Shown here: piece by piece, positions 1-9,296 of the stretch | Layout: every line of letters begins with the position of its first letter | Numbering within the stretch: position 1 is the stretch's first letter | Program-made: the position numbers and the translations under genes | NCBI RefSeq assembly: GCF_036178145.1 | Contig: NZ_CP108067.1 | Location: forward strand, 4,464,001-4,528,000 | Reading direction: 5' to 3' | DNA from: Streptomyces sp. NBC_00273 | GTDB taxonomy: Bacteria; Actinomycetota; Actinomycetes; Streptomycetales; Streptomycetaceae | Length of the DNA stretch: 64,000 nucleotides | The notes under the pieces: generated by a model | Told to the model about the DNA's origin: nothing | What the model saw: only the letters and a program-made list of their open reading frames with translations | Databases searched by the model: none

Positions 1-405
1 GGCGCGCACCGGGCCACCGGCGATAACACCGGTACCGGGGGAAGCAGGCTTCAGCAGGACGACGCCCGCAGCCTTCTCGCCCTGGATCGGGTGAGGGATG
101 GTGCCCTGGATGCGCGGAACCTTGAAGAAGTTCTTCTTCGCTTCCTCGACACCCTTGGCGATGGCCGCGGGAACTTCCTTGGCCTTGCCGTAACCGACAC
201 CTACAGTGCCGTCACCGTCGCCCACCACGACCAGCGCGGTGAAGCTGAAGCGGCGACCACCCTTGACAACCTTGGCGACGCGGTTGATCGCGACAACGCG
301 CTCAACGTAAGCGGTCTTCTCGGCGGCAGGGCCACCGTCGCGACCCTTCCGGTCCCGCCGCTCGCCGCCACCGGCACCGCTTCCGCGGCGCTGGGGTCCA
401 GCCAT
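1..405 (-). CDS. rpsE: 30S ribosomal protein S5 (truncated by window edge)
   Basis: S5 is part of the 30S subunit and lies at the mRNA entry tunnel, affecting decoding accuracy. Only the first 135 codons are present; the 3' end lies beyond base 1, so no stop is seen. The ATG is at 405-403. The N-terminus is rich in Gly and Arg (about 25 residues), followed by the S5 double-stranded RNA-binding domain containing [19 protein letters not shown] and the [14 protein letters not shown] segment. It follows rplR by 45 bases, which is the usual spc order. The basic Gly/Arg start is typical of actinobacterial S5. Identification is secure from the domain sequence and context. Confidence 0.97.
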   Translation of the reverse strand, partial: MAGPQRRGSGAGGGERRDRKGRDGGPAAEKTAYVERVVAINRVAKVVKGGRRFSFTALVVVGDGDGTVGVGYGKAKEVPAAIAKGVEEAKKNFFKVPRIQGTIPHPIQGEKAAGVVLLKPASPGTGVIAGGPVRA

Positions 406-450
406 TGGATTACCTCTCTCTGTTACGTCCGTGAGTCCCGGAACCGGGGC

Positions 451-834
451 TTAGAACTTCAGCCCGGCTTCGCGGGCGGCGTCAGCCAGAGCGGCAATGC
501 GCCCGGCGTATCGGTTGCCACCGCGGTCGAACACGACGGTCTCGACACCCGCAGCCTTGGCACGCTCGGCGACGAGCGCGCCGACAGCCTGGGCCTGCGA
601 GCTCTTGTCGCCTTCGCCACCACGGATCGAAGCGTCCAGGGTCGACGCCGACGCCAGGGTGTGACCCTGGAGGTCGTCGATGACCTGAGCAACGATGTTG
701 CGGTTGGAACGCGTCACGACGAGGCGCGGACGCTCCGCCGTACCCGAGACGTTCTTGCGGATGCGGATGTGGCGGCGAGCCTTGGCAGCGCGCTTGTACG
801 CGTCGCCCTTGGCGATCTTCACACCGTATGCCAT
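451..834 (-). CDS. rplR: 50S ribosomal protein L18
   Basis: L18 binds 5S rRNA and helps place it on the 50S subunit. The 127-residue product begins [16 protein letters not shown], has a basic [19 protein letters not shown] segment, and ends with the conserved [20 protein letters not shown] region. Length is normal for actinobacteria. It lies between rplF (2 bases upstream) and rpsE in the standard spc order, so it is probably cotranslated with them. Confidence 0.97.
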   Translation of the reverse strand: MAYGVKIAKGDAYKRAAKARRHIRIRKNVSGTAERPRLVVTRSNRNIVAQVIDDLQGHTLASASTLDASIRGGEGDKSSQAQAVGALVAERAKAAGVETVVFDRGGNRYAGRIAALADAAREAGLKF

Positions 835-836
835 GG

Positions 837-1376
837 CTACTTACCAGCCTTTCCGACCTTGCGGCGGATGACCTCGCCGGCGTACTTGACACCCTTGGCC
901 TTGTACGGGTCGGGCTTCCGCAGCTTGCGGATGTTGGCGGCGACCTCGCCGACCTTCTGCTTGTCGATGCCCTCGACCGTGAACTTGGTCGGCGACTCGA
1001 CCTTGAAGGAGATGCCCTCGGGCGCCTCCACCAGGATCGGGTGGCTGTAACCCAGCTGGAACTCCAGGTTGGAGCCCTTCGCCAGGACACGGTAACCGAC
1101 ACCGCTGATCTCGAGAGCCTTGACGTATCCCGTGGTCACACCGGTGATCATGTTCGCCACCAGCGTGCGGGACAGGCCGTGCAGGGCCTTGTTCTGACGC
1201 TCGTCGTTCGGACGGGTGACGTTCAGAACGCCGTCCTCGCCCTTCACGACGGCGATGGGAGCCTTAACGGTGTGGGAGAGGGAACCCTTGGGGCCCTTCA
1301 CCGCAACCGTGCTGCCATCGATGGTGACGTCCACACCGGCGGGAACCTGGATGGGGAGCTTGCCGATTCGCGACAT
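837..1376 (-). CDS. rplF: 50S ribosomal protein L6
   Basis: L6 is a two-domain 50S protein near the sarcin-ricin loop that contacts the factor-binding site. The 179-residue product starts [15 protein letters not shown]. It shows the duplicated L6 fold, including [20 protein letters not shown] and the C-terminal [18 protein letters not shown] signature. Its length matches the family. It sits 20 bases after rpsH and 2 bases before rplR, fitting one transcript. Confidence 0.97.
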   Translation of the reverse strand: MSRIGKLPIQVPAGVDVTIDGSTVAVKGPKGSLSHTVKAPIAVVKGEDGVLNVTRPNDERQNKALHGLSRTLVANMITGVTTGYVKALEISGVGYRVLAKGSNLEFQLGYSHPILVEAPEGISFKVESPTKFTVEGIDKQKVGEVAANIRKLRKPDPYKAKGVKYAGEVIRRKVGKAGK

Positions 1377-1396
1377 TGCTTTTCCTCCGTTCCCGA

Positions 1397-1795
1397 CTAC
1401 CAGACGTAGGCGAGGACTTCCCCACCTACGCCCTTCTTGCCTGCCTGCTGGCCGGTGAGCAGACCGTGCGACGTGGAGATGATCGCCACGCCCAGGCCGC
1501 CGAGCACCTTCGGCAGGTTGGTGGACTTCGCGTACACGCGCAGACCGGGCTTCGAGATCCGCTTGATGCCCGCGATGGAGCGCTCACGGTTCGGCCCGAA
1601 CTTCAGCTCGAGGACGAGGTTCTTGCCGACCTCGGCGTCCTCGACCTTCCAGCCGGTGATGAAACCCTCCTGCTTGAGGATCTCTGCGATGTGCGACTTG
1701 ATCTTGCTGTGCGGCATCACGACGGTGTCGTGGTACGCCGAGTTAGCGTTACGCAGACGGGTCAGCATGTCTGCGATCGGGTCAGTCATGGTCAT
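1397..1795 (-). CDS. rpsH: 30S ribosomal protein S8
   Basis: S8 is a primary 16S rRNA binding protein of the 30S subunit; in Escherichia coli it also represses spc mRNA. The start is taken at the ATG at 1795 ([21 protein letters not shown]), giving the usual 132 residues. The longer open frame upstream has no S8 homology. The C-terminus carries the conserved [20 protein letters not shown] motif. An unusually long 222-base spacer separates it from rpsN, described as its own entry. Identification is secure. Confidence 0.97.
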   Translation of the reverse strand: MTMTDPIADMLTRLRNANSAYHDTVVMPHSKIKSHIAEILKQEGFITGWKVEDAEVGKNLVLELKFGPNRERSIAGIKRISKPGLRVYAKSTNLPKVLGGLGVAIISTSHGLLTGQQAGKKGVGGEVLAYVW

Positions 1796-2017
1796 GAAGT
1801 GGCCTTCGGCCTCTCTCGCCGGGGTTTCCTGTATGCGCCATCCCTCTCCCCACTCAGTGGCGGGACGGGTGCGGTGCGGGGACCTACGGCGTAGTAAGTC
1901 GATAGGGCGGCGGACGCCCAACCCCACAAGCCTACGGCATGCGGGGCTGGGCACCCACCGACCAGATGCTTACCGAGAGTCTCTGGAACTTCCCAAGTCC
2001 TTACGGACGGAAGGGAA
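1796..2017 (-). other. Long rpsN-rpsH spacer inside the spc operon
   Basis: This 222-base gap is the longest in an otherwise tightly packed operon. No open frame in it resembles a protein. It holds G/C-rich inverted segments, for example AGCCCCGC near 1949 opposite GTGGGGTT near 1921 on the minus strand, and two copies of GCCGTAGG about 40 bases apart. An internal promoter, a processing site or an S8-type regulatory fold is possible. None can be assigned from the bases alone. Confidence 0.4.
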
Positions 2018-2203
2018 TTACCAGGAGCTCTTGGTCACGCCCGGCAGCTCGCCACGGTGAGCCATCTCACGAAGGCAGACGCGGCACAGGCCGAACTTGC
2101 GGTACACGGAGTGGGGGCGACCGCAGCGCTGGCAGCGGGTGTACGCACGCACACCGAACTTGGGCTTACGGGCAGCCTTCGCGATGAGAGCCTTCTTCGC
2201 CAT
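2018..2203 (-). CDS. rpsN: 30S ribosomal protein S14, zinc-binding type Z
   Basis: S14 is part of the 30S head near the decoding region. The 61-residue product has two CxxC pairs (CQRC and CRVC) about 12 residues apart, which bind zinc. This marks the short zinc-containing C+ form rather than the roughly 101-residue zinc-free form. It lies between rplE (6 bases upstream) and rpsH. In actinomycetes the zinc-free paralogue is usually under Zur control elsewhere; it is not in this window. Confidence 0.96.
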   Translation of the reverse strand: MAKKALIAKAARKPKFGVRAYTRCQRCGRPHSVYRKFGLCRVCLREMAHRGELPGVTKSSW

Positions 2204-2208
2204 CTCGC

Positions 2209-2760
2209 TTACGCCTCCTTGAAGGGGAAGCCGAGGTGACGAAGGAGGGCACGGCCCTCGTCGTCGTTGGTCGCCGTGGTGACCACGGTGATGTCCATAC
2301 CCCGGGTACGGTCGATCTTGTCCTGGTCGATCTCGTGGAACATGACCTGCTCCGTGAGACCGAAGGTGTAGTTACCACGGCCGTCGAACTGCTTCGGCGA
2401 CAGACCACGGAAGTCACGGATACGCGGCAGCGCGAGCGACAGCGTACGGTCCAGGAACTCCCACATGCGGTCACCACGGAGGGTGACGTGGCAGCCGATC
2501 GGCTGACCCTCGCGCAGCTTGAACTGCGCGATGGACTTGCGGGCCTTCGTGACGGCCGGCTTCTGACCGGTGATCGTCGTCAGGTCCTTGATGGCGCCGT
2601 CGATCAGCTTGGAGTCGCGGGCGGCGTCGCCCACACCCATGTTGACCACGATCTTCACGAGGCCGGGGATCTGCATGACGTTCTCGTAGGAGAACTCCTC
2701 ACGCAGCTTGCCCGCGATGTCCTCGCGGTACTTCGTCTTGAGACGCGGAGTGGTAGCCAT
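2209..2760 (-). CDS. rplE: 50S ribosomal protein L5
   Basis: L5 binds 5S rRNA and contacts the P-site tRNA elbow. The 183-residue product contains [19 protein letters not shown], the [20 protein letters not shown] segment and the C-terminal [18 protein letters not shown] region, all typical of L5. Its start codon shares one base with the rplX stop (TGATG arrangement at 2760), which implies translational coupling within the spc operon. Confidence 0.97.
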   Translation of the reverse strand: MATTPRLKTKYREDIAGKLREEFSYENVMQIPGLVKIVVNMGVGDAARDSKLIDGAIKDLTTITGQKPAVTKARKSIAQFKLREGQPIGCHVTLRGDRMWEFLDRTLSLALPRIRDFRGLSPKQFDGRGNYTFGLTEQVMFHEIDQDKIDRTRGMDITVVTTATNDDEGRALLRHLGFPFKEA

Positions 2761-3071
2761 CAGATGTCCTCACCCGTCCGCTTGGCAACGCGGATCTTGT
2801 TGCCCTCGTCGTCGAAGCGGTAGCCGACGCGGGTGACGACCTTCTTGCCGTCCTTCTCCACAACCAGCTGAACGTTGCTGACGTGGACCGGGGCCTCGGT
2901 GATCACAATGCCACCGGCCTGGTTCTGCGCAGCCTTGGTGTGCTTCTTGACCCGGTTGACACCCTCGACGAGGACACGGTTGTCGGCGGGGAAGGCAACG
3001 ATGACCTTGCCCTGCTTGCCCTTGTCCTTACCGGTGATGACCTGAACCAGGTCGCCCTTCTTGATCTTCAT
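2760..3071 (-). CDS. rplX: 50S ribosomal protein L24
   Basis: L24 is an early 50S assembly protein near the exit tunnel. The 103-residue product begins with a KOW motif ([20 protein letters not shown]) and continues with the typical [11 protein letters not shown] sequence. It starts 2 bases after the rplN stop and overlaps the rplE start by one base. Length and order are normal for the spc operon. Confidence 0.97.
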   Translation of the reverse strand: MKIKKGDLVQVITGKDKGKQGKVIVAFPADNRVLVEGVNRVKKHTKAAQNQAGGIVITEAPVHVSNVQLVVEKDGKKVVTRVGYRFDDEGNKIRVAKRTGEDI

Positions 3072-3073
3072 GC

Positions 3074-3442
3074 TTACAGCACCTCCGGCGCGAGCGAGAT
3101 GATCTTCATGAACTTCTTCTCGCGCAGCTCACGGCCCACCGGGCCGAAGATACGGGTGCCGCGAGGGTCGCCGTCGTTCTTCAGAATGACGGCGGCGTTC
3201 TCGTCAAAGCGGATGTACGAGCCGTCCTGGCGGCGACGCTCCTTGACGGTGCGAACGATGACCGCCTTGACGACGTCACCCTTCTTCACGTTGCCACCGG
3301 GGATCGCGTCCTTGACGGTGGCGACGATGACGTCACCGATGCCCGCGTAGCGGCGACCGGAACCACCGAGAACACGGATGCAAAGGATTTCCTTGGCACC
3401 AGTGTTGTCGGCGATACGCAGTCGCGACTCCTGCTGGATCAC
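3074..3442 (-). CDS. rplN: 50S ribosomal protein L14
   Basis: L14 forms part of the intersubunit face of the 50S and bridges to 16S rRNA. The 122-residue product contains the near-invariant [18 protein letters not shown] start and the [20 protein letters not shown] signature. It is the first gene of the spc part of the cluster, after a 105-base gap from rpsQ that contains a strong hairpin (3471-3508). Confidence 0.97.
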   Translation of the reverse strand: MIQQESRLRIADNTGAKEILCIRVLGGSGRRYAGIGDVIVATVKDAIPGGNVKKGDVVKAVIVRTVKERRRQDGSYIRFDENAAVILKNDGDPRGTRIFGPVGRELREKKFMKIISLAPEVL

Positions 3443-3470
3443 GTGTATCTCCTGTTTGTCTGCCGGTTCC

Positions 3471-3508
3471 CGGCGGGGGCTTCACTCCGGAGAGCGTCGC
3501 CCCCACCG
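3471..3508 (-). terminator. Hairpin between rpsQ and rplN
   Basis: The arms CGGCGGGGGC (3471-3480) and GCCCCCACCG (3499-3508) can form a 10-bp stem with one mismatch or wobble pair. It lies in the 105-base gap at the S10/spc boundary. There is no clear U tract, so an attenuator, processing site or partial terminator is more likely than full termination. Function is inferred from position only. Confidence 0.4.
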
Positions 3509-3547
3509 AGCCTGGCGGAACGAACCTAAGGGAAACCCCTCAGGTGC

Positions 3548-3829
3548 TTACTTGGCCTTCTCGAGGATCTCGACGATGCGCCAGCGCTTGCTCGCCGACA
3601 GCGGACGCGTCTCCATGATGAGGACGCGGTCGCCGACGCCAGCAGCGTTCTGCTCGTCGTGCGCCTTGAGCTTGTTCGTACGGCGGATGACCTTGCCGTA
3701 CAGGGCGTGCTTCACGCGGTCCTCGACGGCGACGACGACGGTCTTGTCCATCTTGTCGCTGACGACCAGACCCTCACGGGTCTTGCGGAAGCCGCGCTCG
3801 GTCTTCTCAGTCACGTTGTTCTCGCTCAT
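3548..3829 (-). CDS. rpsQ: 30S ribosomal protein S17
   Basis: S17 is an early-binding 16S rRNA protein. The 93-residue product has a short Streptomyces-type N-terminal extension ([20 protein letters not shown]). The OB-fold core follows, with [39 protein letters not shown] and a C-terminal VEILEKAK. It overlaps the stop of rpmC by one base at 3829 and is the last gene of the S10 block. Confidence 0.96.
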   Translation of the reverse strand: MSENNVTEKTERGFRKTREGLVVSDKMDKTVVVAVEDRVKHALYGKVIRRTNKLKAHDEQNAAGVGDRVLIMETRPLSASKRWRIVEILEKAK

Positions 3830-4053
3830 CAGGCGCTCTCCACCGTCTCGATACCGAGCTCACGCTCGTGCATCAGGGTGTAGATGCGAGCGATGTCCTT
3901 ACGGACGGACTTGAGCCGGCCGTTGTTCTCCAGCTGACCCGTGGCCGCCTGGAAGCGGAGCTTGAACAGCTCCTCCTTGGCCTCGCGCAGCTTGCCAACG
4001 AGCTCCTCGTTGCCGAGCTCACGCAGCTCGGACGCCTTGGTTCCCGTCGCCAT
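3829..4053 (-). CDS. rpmC: 50S ribosomal protein L29
   Basis: L29 sits beside L23 at the peptide exit site. I take the ATG at 4053 ([13 protein letters not shown]), giving 74 residues; a GTG directly before it at 4056 is the alternative and adds only one residue. The helical core includes [20 protein letters not shown] and ends with the typical [15 protein letters not shown]. Its start overlaps the rplP stop in a TGATG arrangement, so coupling is likely. Confidence 0.96.
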   Translation of the reverse strand: MATGTKASELRELGNEELVGKLREAKEELFKLRFQAATGQLENNGRLKSVRKDIARIYTLMHERELGIETVESA

Positions 4054-4472
4054 CACGACTCACCTGCCTCGCGCCGAACAATCCGGCACTTCATCGGAAG
4101 CTTGTGAGCAGCGCGGGTGAGCGCCTCACGAGCAATCTTCTCGTTCGGGTAGGACAGCTCGAACATGACCCGACCCGGGTGCACGTTGGCGATCCACCAC
4201 TCGGGAGAACCCTTACCGGAACCCATGCGGGTTTCGGCCGGCTTCTTCGTCAGCGGGCGGTCCGGGTAGATGTTGATCCAGACCTTGCCGCCACGCTTGA
4301 TGTGGCGGGTCATCGCAATACGAGCCGCCTCGATCTGGCGGTTCGTCACGTAAGCCGGGGTCAGCGCCTGGATGCCGTACTCGCCGAACGTGACCTCAGT
4401 ACCGCCCTTGGCCATACCGCTGCGCTTCGGGTGGTGCTGCTTGCGGTGCTTGACCCTACGAGGGATCAGCAT
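4053..4472 (-). CDS. rplP: 50S ribosomal protein L16
   Basis: L16 is needed for A-site function and late 50S assembly. The 139-residue product begins [19 protein letters not shown]. It contains [20 protein letters not shown] and [19 protein letters not shown], all L16 signatures. Length is normal. It follows rpsC by 5 bases and overlaps rpmC, in the standard S10 order. Confidence 0.97.
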   Translation of the reverse strand: MLIPRRVKHRKQHHPKRSGMAKGGTEVTFGEYGIQALTPAYVTNRQIEAARIAMTRHIKRGGKVWINIYPDRPLTKKPAETRMGSGKGSPEWWIANVHPGRVMFELSYPNEKIAREALTRAAHKLPMKCRIVRREAGES

Positions 4473-4477
4473 GTCGG

Positions 4478-5320
4478 TCAGGCCTCCGTTCCGGTGCTCT
4501 CGGCCGGAGCGGCGGCGGGAGCGTCGGCCTTGGGGGCCTCGACACCAGCAGCCTGCTGCGGCTTGCGGCCACCACGGCCGCCGCGCTCGCCACCACGGCC
4601 ACCACGGCCGGCGGGACGGTCGCCAGCGCCCTGCGCGCCACGGGCCGGGCGGTTACCCGCACGGGCCGCAGCGTTCTCGGCGCGAACCTCGGCGATGTTC
4701 TTGACGTCGCCCTTGTAGATCCAGACCTTCACACCGATGCGGCCGAAGGTGGTCTTGGCCTCGAAGAAGCCGTAGTCCACGTTCGCGCGGAGGGTGTGCA
4801 GCGGCACACGGCCTTCGCGGTAGAACTCGGAGCGGGACATCTCGGCGCCGCCGAGACGACCGCCACACTGGATCTTGATGCCCTTGGCGCCGGCCTTCAT
4901 CGTGCCCTGCATGCTCTTACGCATGGCGCGACGGAAGGAGACGCGGGAGGAGAGCTGCTCGGCCACGGCCTGGGCAACCAGCTGAGCGTCAAGCTCGGGG
5001 TTCTTGACCTCGAGGATGTTCAGCTGGACCTGCTTGCCCGTGAGCTTCTCGAGGTCACCGCGGATGCGGTCGGCCTCGGCGCCACGGCGGCCGATGACGA
5101 TGCCCGGACGAGCGGTGTGGATGTCCACACGCACGCGGTCACGGGTGCGCTCGATCTCAACCTTCGAGATGCCGGCGCGCTCCATGCCGGACGTCATCAT
5201 CCGACGGATGGCGACGTCTTCCTTGACGTAGTCCTTGTACAGCTTGTCGGCGTACCAACGCGACTTGAAGTCGGTGGTGATGCCGAGCCGGAACCCGTGC
5301 GGGTTTACCTTCTGGCCCAT
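4478..5320 (-). CDS. rpsC: 30S ribosomal protein S3 with long basic C-terminal tail
   Basis: S3 lies at the mRNA entry site of the 30S head and has helicase-linked function with S4 and S5. The 280-residue product begins [15 protein letters not shown] and contains the KH domain with [20 protein letters not shown], followed by the S3 C-terminal domain ([20 protein letters not shown]). After about residue 215 there is a low-complexity tail rich in Gly, Arg, Ala and Pro, with repeated RGG-like units. Actinobacterial S3 commonly has such a tail. The start overlaps the rplV stop by one base (TAATG at 5320). Confidence 0.97.
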   Translation of the reverse strand: MGQKVNPHGFRLGITTDFKSRWYADKLYKDYVKEDVAIRRMMTSGMERAGISKVEIERTRDRVRVDIHTARPGIVIGRRGAEADRIRGDLEKLTGKQVQLNILEVKNPELDAQLVAQAVAEQLSSRVSFRRAMRKSMQGTMKAGAKGIKIQCGGRLGGAEMSRSEFYREGRVPLHTLRANVDYGFFEAKTTFGRIGVKVWIYKGDVKNIAEVRAENAAARAGNRPARGAQGAGDRPAGRGGRGGERGGRGGRKPQQAAGVEAPKADAPAAAPAESTGTEA

Positions 5321-5667
5321 TACCGGGAACCTTCCTTGCTGCTGACGACCACGGTGATGTGGCTGGTCCGCTTGCGGATCCGGTAGGCACGGCCCTGCGC
5401 ACGCGGACGGAACCGCTTCAGGGTCGGGCCCTCGTCCACGTACGCCTCGCTGATGACCAGCGTGGAGGCGTCCGGGTGGTTGTAGTTGTGTGCGGCGTTG
5501 GCGATGGCGCTGTCAAGCACCTTGCCAACCGGCACGCTCGCGGCCTGCGGGGCGAAACGCAGGACCGCCTGAGCCTCCGTGGCATCCATGCCACGGATAA
5601 GGTCCACCACTCGGCGGGCCTTCATGGGCGTGACGCGGATGTACCGCGCCTGGGCCCTGGCTTCCAT
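5320..5667 (-). CDS. rplV: 50S ribosomal protein L22
   Basis: L22 lines the peptide exit tunnel, and its loop is a site of macrolide resistance changes. The start is placed at the ATG at 5667 ([20 protein letters not shown]), giving the usual 115 residues. The open frame extends upstream by 12 codons (start [10 protein letters not shown]), but that part is not conserved. The beta-hairpin region [20 protein letters not shown] is intact. It overlaps the rpsC start. Confidence 0.95.
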   Translation of the reverse strand: MEARAQARYIRVTPMKARRVVDLIRGMDATEAQAVLRFAPQAASVPVGKVLDSAIANAAHNYNHPDASTLVISEAYVDEGPTLKRFRPRAQGRAYRIRKRTSHITVVVSSKEGSR

Positions 5668-5710
5668 GGTTGTCCCTTCGGTGTAAGTCATAGTCATAAC
5701 CACCCCGCCT

Positions 5711-5992
5711 TTAGCGGCGCTTCGACTTCCGGTCGTCCTTGACGTGGCCGCGGAAGGTGCGAGTCGGCGAGAACTCGCCGAGCTTGTGGCCGACCATCGA
5801 CTCGGTGACGAACACCGGGACGTGGGTCTTGCCGTTGTGCACCGCGATGGTGTGACCCAGCATGCTGGGGATGATCATCGAGCGACGGGACCAGGTCTTG
5901 ATGACGTTCTTGGTGCCGGCTTCGTTCTGGACGTCCACCTTCTTTACGAGGTGGTCGTCGACGAAGGGCCCCTTCTTGAGACTGCGCGGCAT
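5711..5992 (-). CDS. rpsS: 30S ribosomal protein S19
   Basis: S19 binds the 16S 3' domain with S13 in the 30S head. The 93-residue product starts [19 protein letters not shown]. It includes [20 protein letters not shown] and [16 protein letters not shown], all strongly conserved. It lies 12 bases after rplB and 43 bases before rplV. Confidence 0.97.
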   Translation of the reverse strand: MPRSLKKGPFVDDHLVKKVDVQNEAGTKNVIKTWSRRSMIIPSMLGHTIAVHNGKTHVPVFVTESMVGHKLGEFSPTRTFRGHVKDDRKSKRR

Positions 5993-6004
5993 CTAAACCC
6001 GCTC

Positions 6005-6841
6005 CTAGCGCTTCTTGTTCGTCTTGCGGCGGCGGACGATGTACTTGCTCGAAGCCTTCTTCGGCGAGCGAGTACGACCCTCCTTCTGACCCCACGGGGA
6101 GACCGGGTGGCGACCACCACTGGTCTTGCCCTCACCACCACCGTGCGGGTGGTCAACCGGGTTCATCGCGACACCGCGGACGGACGGGCGAACGCCCTTC
6201 CAGCGCATGCGGCCGGCCTTGCCCCAGTTGATGTTCGACTGCTCGGCGTTGCCGACCTCGCCGACCGTGGCGCGGCAGCGCGCGTCGACGAGACGGATCT
6301 CACCGGACGGCATACGAAGGTGGGCCATCGTGCCCTCCTTCGCCAGCAGCTGCACGGAGGCACCCGCGGAACGGGCGAACTTGGCGCCACCACCGGGACG
6401 GAGCTCGATCGCGTGGATCGTGGTACCGACCGGGATGTTGCGGAGGGCCAGGTTGTTACCGGGCTTGATGTCGGCCGTGGGGCCGTTCTCAATCCGGTCG
6501 CCCTGCTTCAGAGCCTTCGGCGCGATGATGTAGCGCTTCTCGCCGTCCGCGTAGTGCAGGAGCGCGATGCGCGCGGTGCGGTTGGGGTCGTACTCGATGT
6601 GCGCGACCTTGGCCGGCACGCCGTCCTTGTCGTGACGACGGAAGTCGATCACGCGGTAGGCGCGCTTGTGTCCACCACCCTGGTGGCGAACGGTGATCCG
6701 ACCGGTGTTGTTACGGCCGCCCTTGCTGTGCAGGGGGCGAACCAGCGACTTCTCCGGCGTGGACCGCGTGATCTCGACAAAGTCGGCGACGCTGGAGCCA
6801 CGACGGCCCGGGGTCGTCGGCTTGTACTTGCGGATACCCAT
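6005..6841 (-). CDS. rplB: 50S ribosomal protein L2
   Basis: L2 is a primary 23S rRNA binder needed for subunit association and peptidyl transfer. The 278-residue product starts [20 protein letters not shown]. Its C-terminal region contains the [19 protein letters not shown] signature with the conserved His near the peptidyl-transferase centre. It follows rplW by 39 bases. Length is normal. Confidence 0.98.
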   Translation of the reverse strand: MGIRKYKPTTPGRRGSSVADFVEITRSTPEKSLVRPLHSKGGRNNTGRITVRHQGGGHKRAYRVIDFRRHDKDGVPAKVAHIEYDPNRTARIALLHYADGEKRYIIAPKALKQGDRIENGPTADIKPGNNLALRNIPVGTTIHAIELRPGGGAKFARSAGASVQLLAKEGTMAHLRMPSGEIRLVDARCRATVGEVGNAEQSNINWGKAGRMRWKGVRPSVRGVAMNPVDHPHGGGEGKTSGGRHPVSPWGQKEGRTRSPKKASSKYIVRRRKTNKKR

Positions 6842-6880
6842 TTCTCAGTCCTCGTCCGATTCCGGACGACTAGACCTCCG

Positions 6881-7204
6881 TTAGGAGGCCTGGCCGCCGA
6901 AGATGTCGATACGGTTGCCCTCGGCAAGGGTCACGATGGCGCGCTTGGTGTTCGCACGCTTGCCGAAACCGGTCTTGGTGCGCTTGCGCTTACCCTGACG
7001 GTTGATCGTGTTGACCCCGGTGACCTTGACCGAGAAGACCGCTTCCACGGCCTGCTTGATCTGGGTCTTGTTGGCGCCGGGCGCGACGATGAACGTGTAC
7101 TTGTTCTCGTCCAGCAGCGCGTAGCTCTTCTCCGAGACAACCGGCTTGATCAGCAGGTCGCGCGGGTCAGTGAAGGTCTTGCTGGTAACGGTCGCCTCAG
7201 ACAT
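6881..7204 (-). CDS. rplW: 50S ribosomal protein L23
   Basis: L23 sits at the tunnel exit and docks trigger factor and SRP. The 107-residue product contains [20 protein letters not shown] and the basic loop [19 protein letters not shown]. It ends at rplB and overlaps the rplD stop by one base at 7204, a coupled arrangement. Confidence 0.97.
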   Translation of the reverse strand: MSEATVTSKTFTDPRDLLIKPVVSEKSYALLDENKYTFIVAPGANKTQIKQAVEAVFSVKVTGVNTINRQGKRKRTKTGFGKRANTKRAIVTLAEGNRIDIFGGQAS

Positions 7205-7854
7205 CAGGCGTCGCTCCCTTCGGTCTCATCGGCCTTGGGGCCAGACACGAAGGACTCGAAAGCGGCCTGAGTGAAGACCACGTCGTCAGAGACGATCACG
7301 TCGTACGTGTTCAGCTGGCCCGGCTCCAGGATGTGAACCTGGGGCAGGTTGCGGGCGGACAGCCACGCGGCCTCGTCGGCGCGCTCGACGACCAGGAGCA
7401 GGTTCTTGCGCTCCGAGATCTTGCCGAACAGCGTCTTGGCGGCCTTCGTGGAGGCGGCACCCTCGACCACGCCGGTGACGACGTGGATGCGGGAGTGACG
7501 CGCACGGTCCGAGAGGGCACCGCGGAGGGCGGCGGCCTTCATCTTCTTCGGGGTCCGCTGGGAGTAGTCACGCGGCTGCGGGCCGTGGACAACGCCACCG
7601 CCGACGAACTGCGGCGCGCGGGTCGAACCCTGGCGCGCACGGCCGGTGCCCTTCTGGCGGTACGGCTTGCGGCCACCACCACGGACTTCGCCGCGACGCT
7701 TGGTCTTGTGCGTGCCCTGACGGGCAGCAGCCAGCTGAGCGACAACGACCTGGTGGATCAGCGGAACGCTGGTCTTCGCGTCGAAGATCTCCGAGGGGAG
7801 CTCGACGGTACCGGCCTTGTCGCCTGCCGGCGAAAGGATGTCAATGGTGCTCAT
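7204..7854 (-). CDS. rplD: 50S ribosomal protein L4
   Basis: L4 reaches into the exit tunnel; in gamma-proteobacteria it also autoregulates S10 mRNA. I choose the ATG at 7854 ([15 protein letters not shown]), giving 216 residues, because the upstream 33 codons of open frame overlap rplC and lack homology. The tunnel loop [20 protein letters not shown] and [19 protein letters not shown] are present. It starts 4 bases after rplC. Confidence 0.96.
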   Translation of the reverse strand: MSTIDILSPAGDKAGTVELPSEIFDAKTSVPLIHQVVVAQLAAARQGTHKTKRRGEVRGGGRKPYRQKGTGRARQGSTRAPQFVGGGVVHGPQPRDYSQRTPKKMKAAALRGALSDRARHSRIHVVTGVVEGAASTKAAKTLFGKISERKNLLLVVERADEAAWLSARNLPQVHILEPGQLNTYDVIVSDDVVFTQAAFESFVSGPKADETEGSDA

Positions 7855-7858
7855 TACC

Positions 7859-8503
7859 TCAAGCCCCCTTGGCCGCGGTACGGACCAGGACGAGGCCGCC
7901 GTTCGGACCGGGGACCGCGCCCTTGATGAGCAGCAGACCCTTCTCCGCGTCAACCGCGTGGATGGTCAGGTTCTGGGTGGTGACACGCTCGTTACCCATG
8001 CGACCGGCCATGCGCATGCCCTTGAAGACACGCCCAGGGGTGGCGCAGCCACCGATCGAACCGGGGGAGCGGTGCTTGCGCTGCACACCGTGACCGGCGC
8101 CGAGGCCCCGGAAGTTGTGCCGCTTCATGACACCGGCGAAGCCCTTGCCCTTGCTGTTGCCCGTGACGTCAACCTTGACGCCGGACTCGAACACCTCAGC
8201 AGTGATCTCCTGGCCGAGCGTGTACTCGCTGGCGTCGGAGGTGCGGAGCTCCACCAGGTGGCGGCGGGGGGTCACGTCGGCCTTGGCGAAGTGGCCCTTG
8301 AGGGGCTTGTTCACCTTGCGCGGGTCGATCTCGCCGAAGGCGATCTGGACCGACTCGTAGCCGTCGATGTCGTTCGTACGGACCTGGGTAACGACGCAGG
8401 GTCCGGCCTTGACCACGGTCACCGGGACGACACGGTTGTTCTCGTCCCAGACCTGGGTCATGCCGAGCTTCTCGCCCAGGACGCCCTTGATCTGCTTTGC
8501 CAT
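7859..8503 (-). CDS. rplC: 50S ribosomal protein L3
   Basis: L3 is an early 50S assembly protein that approaches the peptidyl-transferase centre. The 214-residue product begins [20 protein letters not shown]. The conserved [20 protein letters not shown] and [19 protein letters not shown] segments form the central loop. It lies 14 bases after rpsJ. Confidence 0.97.
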   Translation of the reverse strand: MAKQIKGVLGEKLGMTQVWDENNRVVPVTVVKAGPCVVTQVRTNDIDGYESVQIAFGEIDPRKVNKPLKGHFAKADVTPRRHLVELRTSDASEYTLGQEITAEVFESGVKVDVTGNSKGKGFAGVMKRHNFRGLGAGHGVQRKHRSPGSIGGCATPGRVFKGMRMAGRMGNERVTTQNLTIHAVDAEKGLLLIKGAVPGPNGGLVLVRTAAKGA

Positions 8504-8517
8504 CTTCTCGACGCCTC

Positions 8518-8826
8518 TCAGAGCTTGATCTCGATGTCAACGCCGGCCGGAAGGTCCAGGCGCATCAGCGAGTCAACGGTCTTGGGAGTCGGGTCGAGGA
8601 TGTCGATCAGGCGCTTGTGCGTGCGCATCTCGAAGTGCTCGCGCGAGTCCTTGTACTTGTGCGGCGACTTGATGACGCAGTACACGTTCTTCTCAGTGGG
8701 CAGCGGCACCGGGCCCGCGACCGACGCACCAGTGCGCGTCACCGTCTCGACGATCTTCTTCGCCGAGGAATCGATGACCTCGTGGTCGTAGGCCTTGAGC
8801 CGGATGCGGATCTTCTGTCCCGCCAT
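8518..8826 (-). CDS. rpsJ: 30S ribosomal protein S10
   Basis: S10 is a 30S head protein that also partners NusB in antitermination. The ATG at 8826 gives 102 residues ([20 protein letters not shown]). The open frame upstream is not S10 and lies in the leader. The C-terminal half contains [20 protein letters not shown]. It is the first gene of the S10 operon, about 395 bases from the predicted transcription start. Confidence 0.97.
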   Translation of the reverse strand: MAGQKIRIRLKAYDHEVIDSSAKKIVETVTRTGASVAGPVPLPTEKNVYCVIKSPHKYKDSREHFEMRTHKRLIDILDPTPKTVDSLMRLDLPAGVDIEIKL

Positions 8827-8905
8827 GGCTACTCCGTAGTCCTGTCTGTATGTGGAAACGCTCTGGCTCCCGGTCGGCTGCGGGACGGATCCCGCGGCCT
8901 CTCCT

Positions 8906-8930
8906 CCGACCCACGCGGTCGGGCGTGTCG
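8906..8930 (-). promoter_or_regulatory. Shared leader hairpin element, S10 copy
   Basis: These 25 bases match bases 22226-22250 in the rpsL leader at 24 positions. On the minus strand it begins CGACAC and contains the inverted arms CCGACC and GGTCGG around the loop GCGTG. It is about 80 bases before rpsJ and well downstream of the predicted promoter, so it would be in the mRNA leader. A common regulatory or RNA-processing role in the two ribosomal operons is inferred. Confidence 0.65.
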
Positions 8931-8941
8931 CACTCCCTCTA

Positions 8942-9070
8942 CAGAAAATTCCCATACGGAAATTCCCTCGTCCAAGGGGGTACGGTCCCGATGACCGCGA
9001 TTCGGGGGAGAAACACCCACCGAGTGCCTGGTGGGCACCGTGCTGACACTTCCCAGAAGATTCCCGTACG
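8942..9070 (-). repeat. Two copies of a 17-base repeat in the S10 leader
   Basis: CAGAARATTCCCRTACG (plus-strand reading) occurs at 8942-8958 and 9054-9070, matching at 15 of 17 positions, 112 bases apart. Both lie between the predicted S10 promoter and rpsJ. Between them the minus strand can pair CCCACC with GGTGGG. Tandem promoter pieces or repeated protein-binding sites are possible; no function can be assigned. Confidence 0.45.
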
Positions 9071-9228
9071 TCCGCCCCCATTGCTGCCCCGAGAGGCAGA
9101 TTAAGGACGACGAGTACTGTGGGACTCGCTTCCGGTCCTCCCGGCGGGAGGCGCGCAGCATCGGCACTCAGCCGAGCAACTTGAGTAGTCTGCCATACGA
9201 GGCACGTACCTGGCTAATCGGGCCGAAG

Positions 9229-9256
9229 AGAATACCCCGCCACGCTGAGTGGTCAA
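9229..9256 (-). promoter_or_regulatory. Predicted S10 operon promoter
   Basis: On the minus strand TTGACC (9256-9251) is followed after 16 bases by TATTCT (9234-9229), close to the Streptomyces vegetative (HrdB-type) consensus TTGACN / TANNNT. A start near 9222 would give a leader of about 395 bases before rpsJ. The str operon has the same TTGACC -35 box (22392-22397), which supports the call. Confidence 0.6.
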
Positions 9257-9296
9257 ACCGCACCACGCGCAGGGCGCGGCAGGGCTACTCCCCCGG

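Noticed and set aside
91..1050. Long plus-strand open frame across rpsE, rplR and rplF
   Set aside because: It runs antisense to three certain ribosomal genes; long antisense frames are common at high GC. No protein family pattern is visible.
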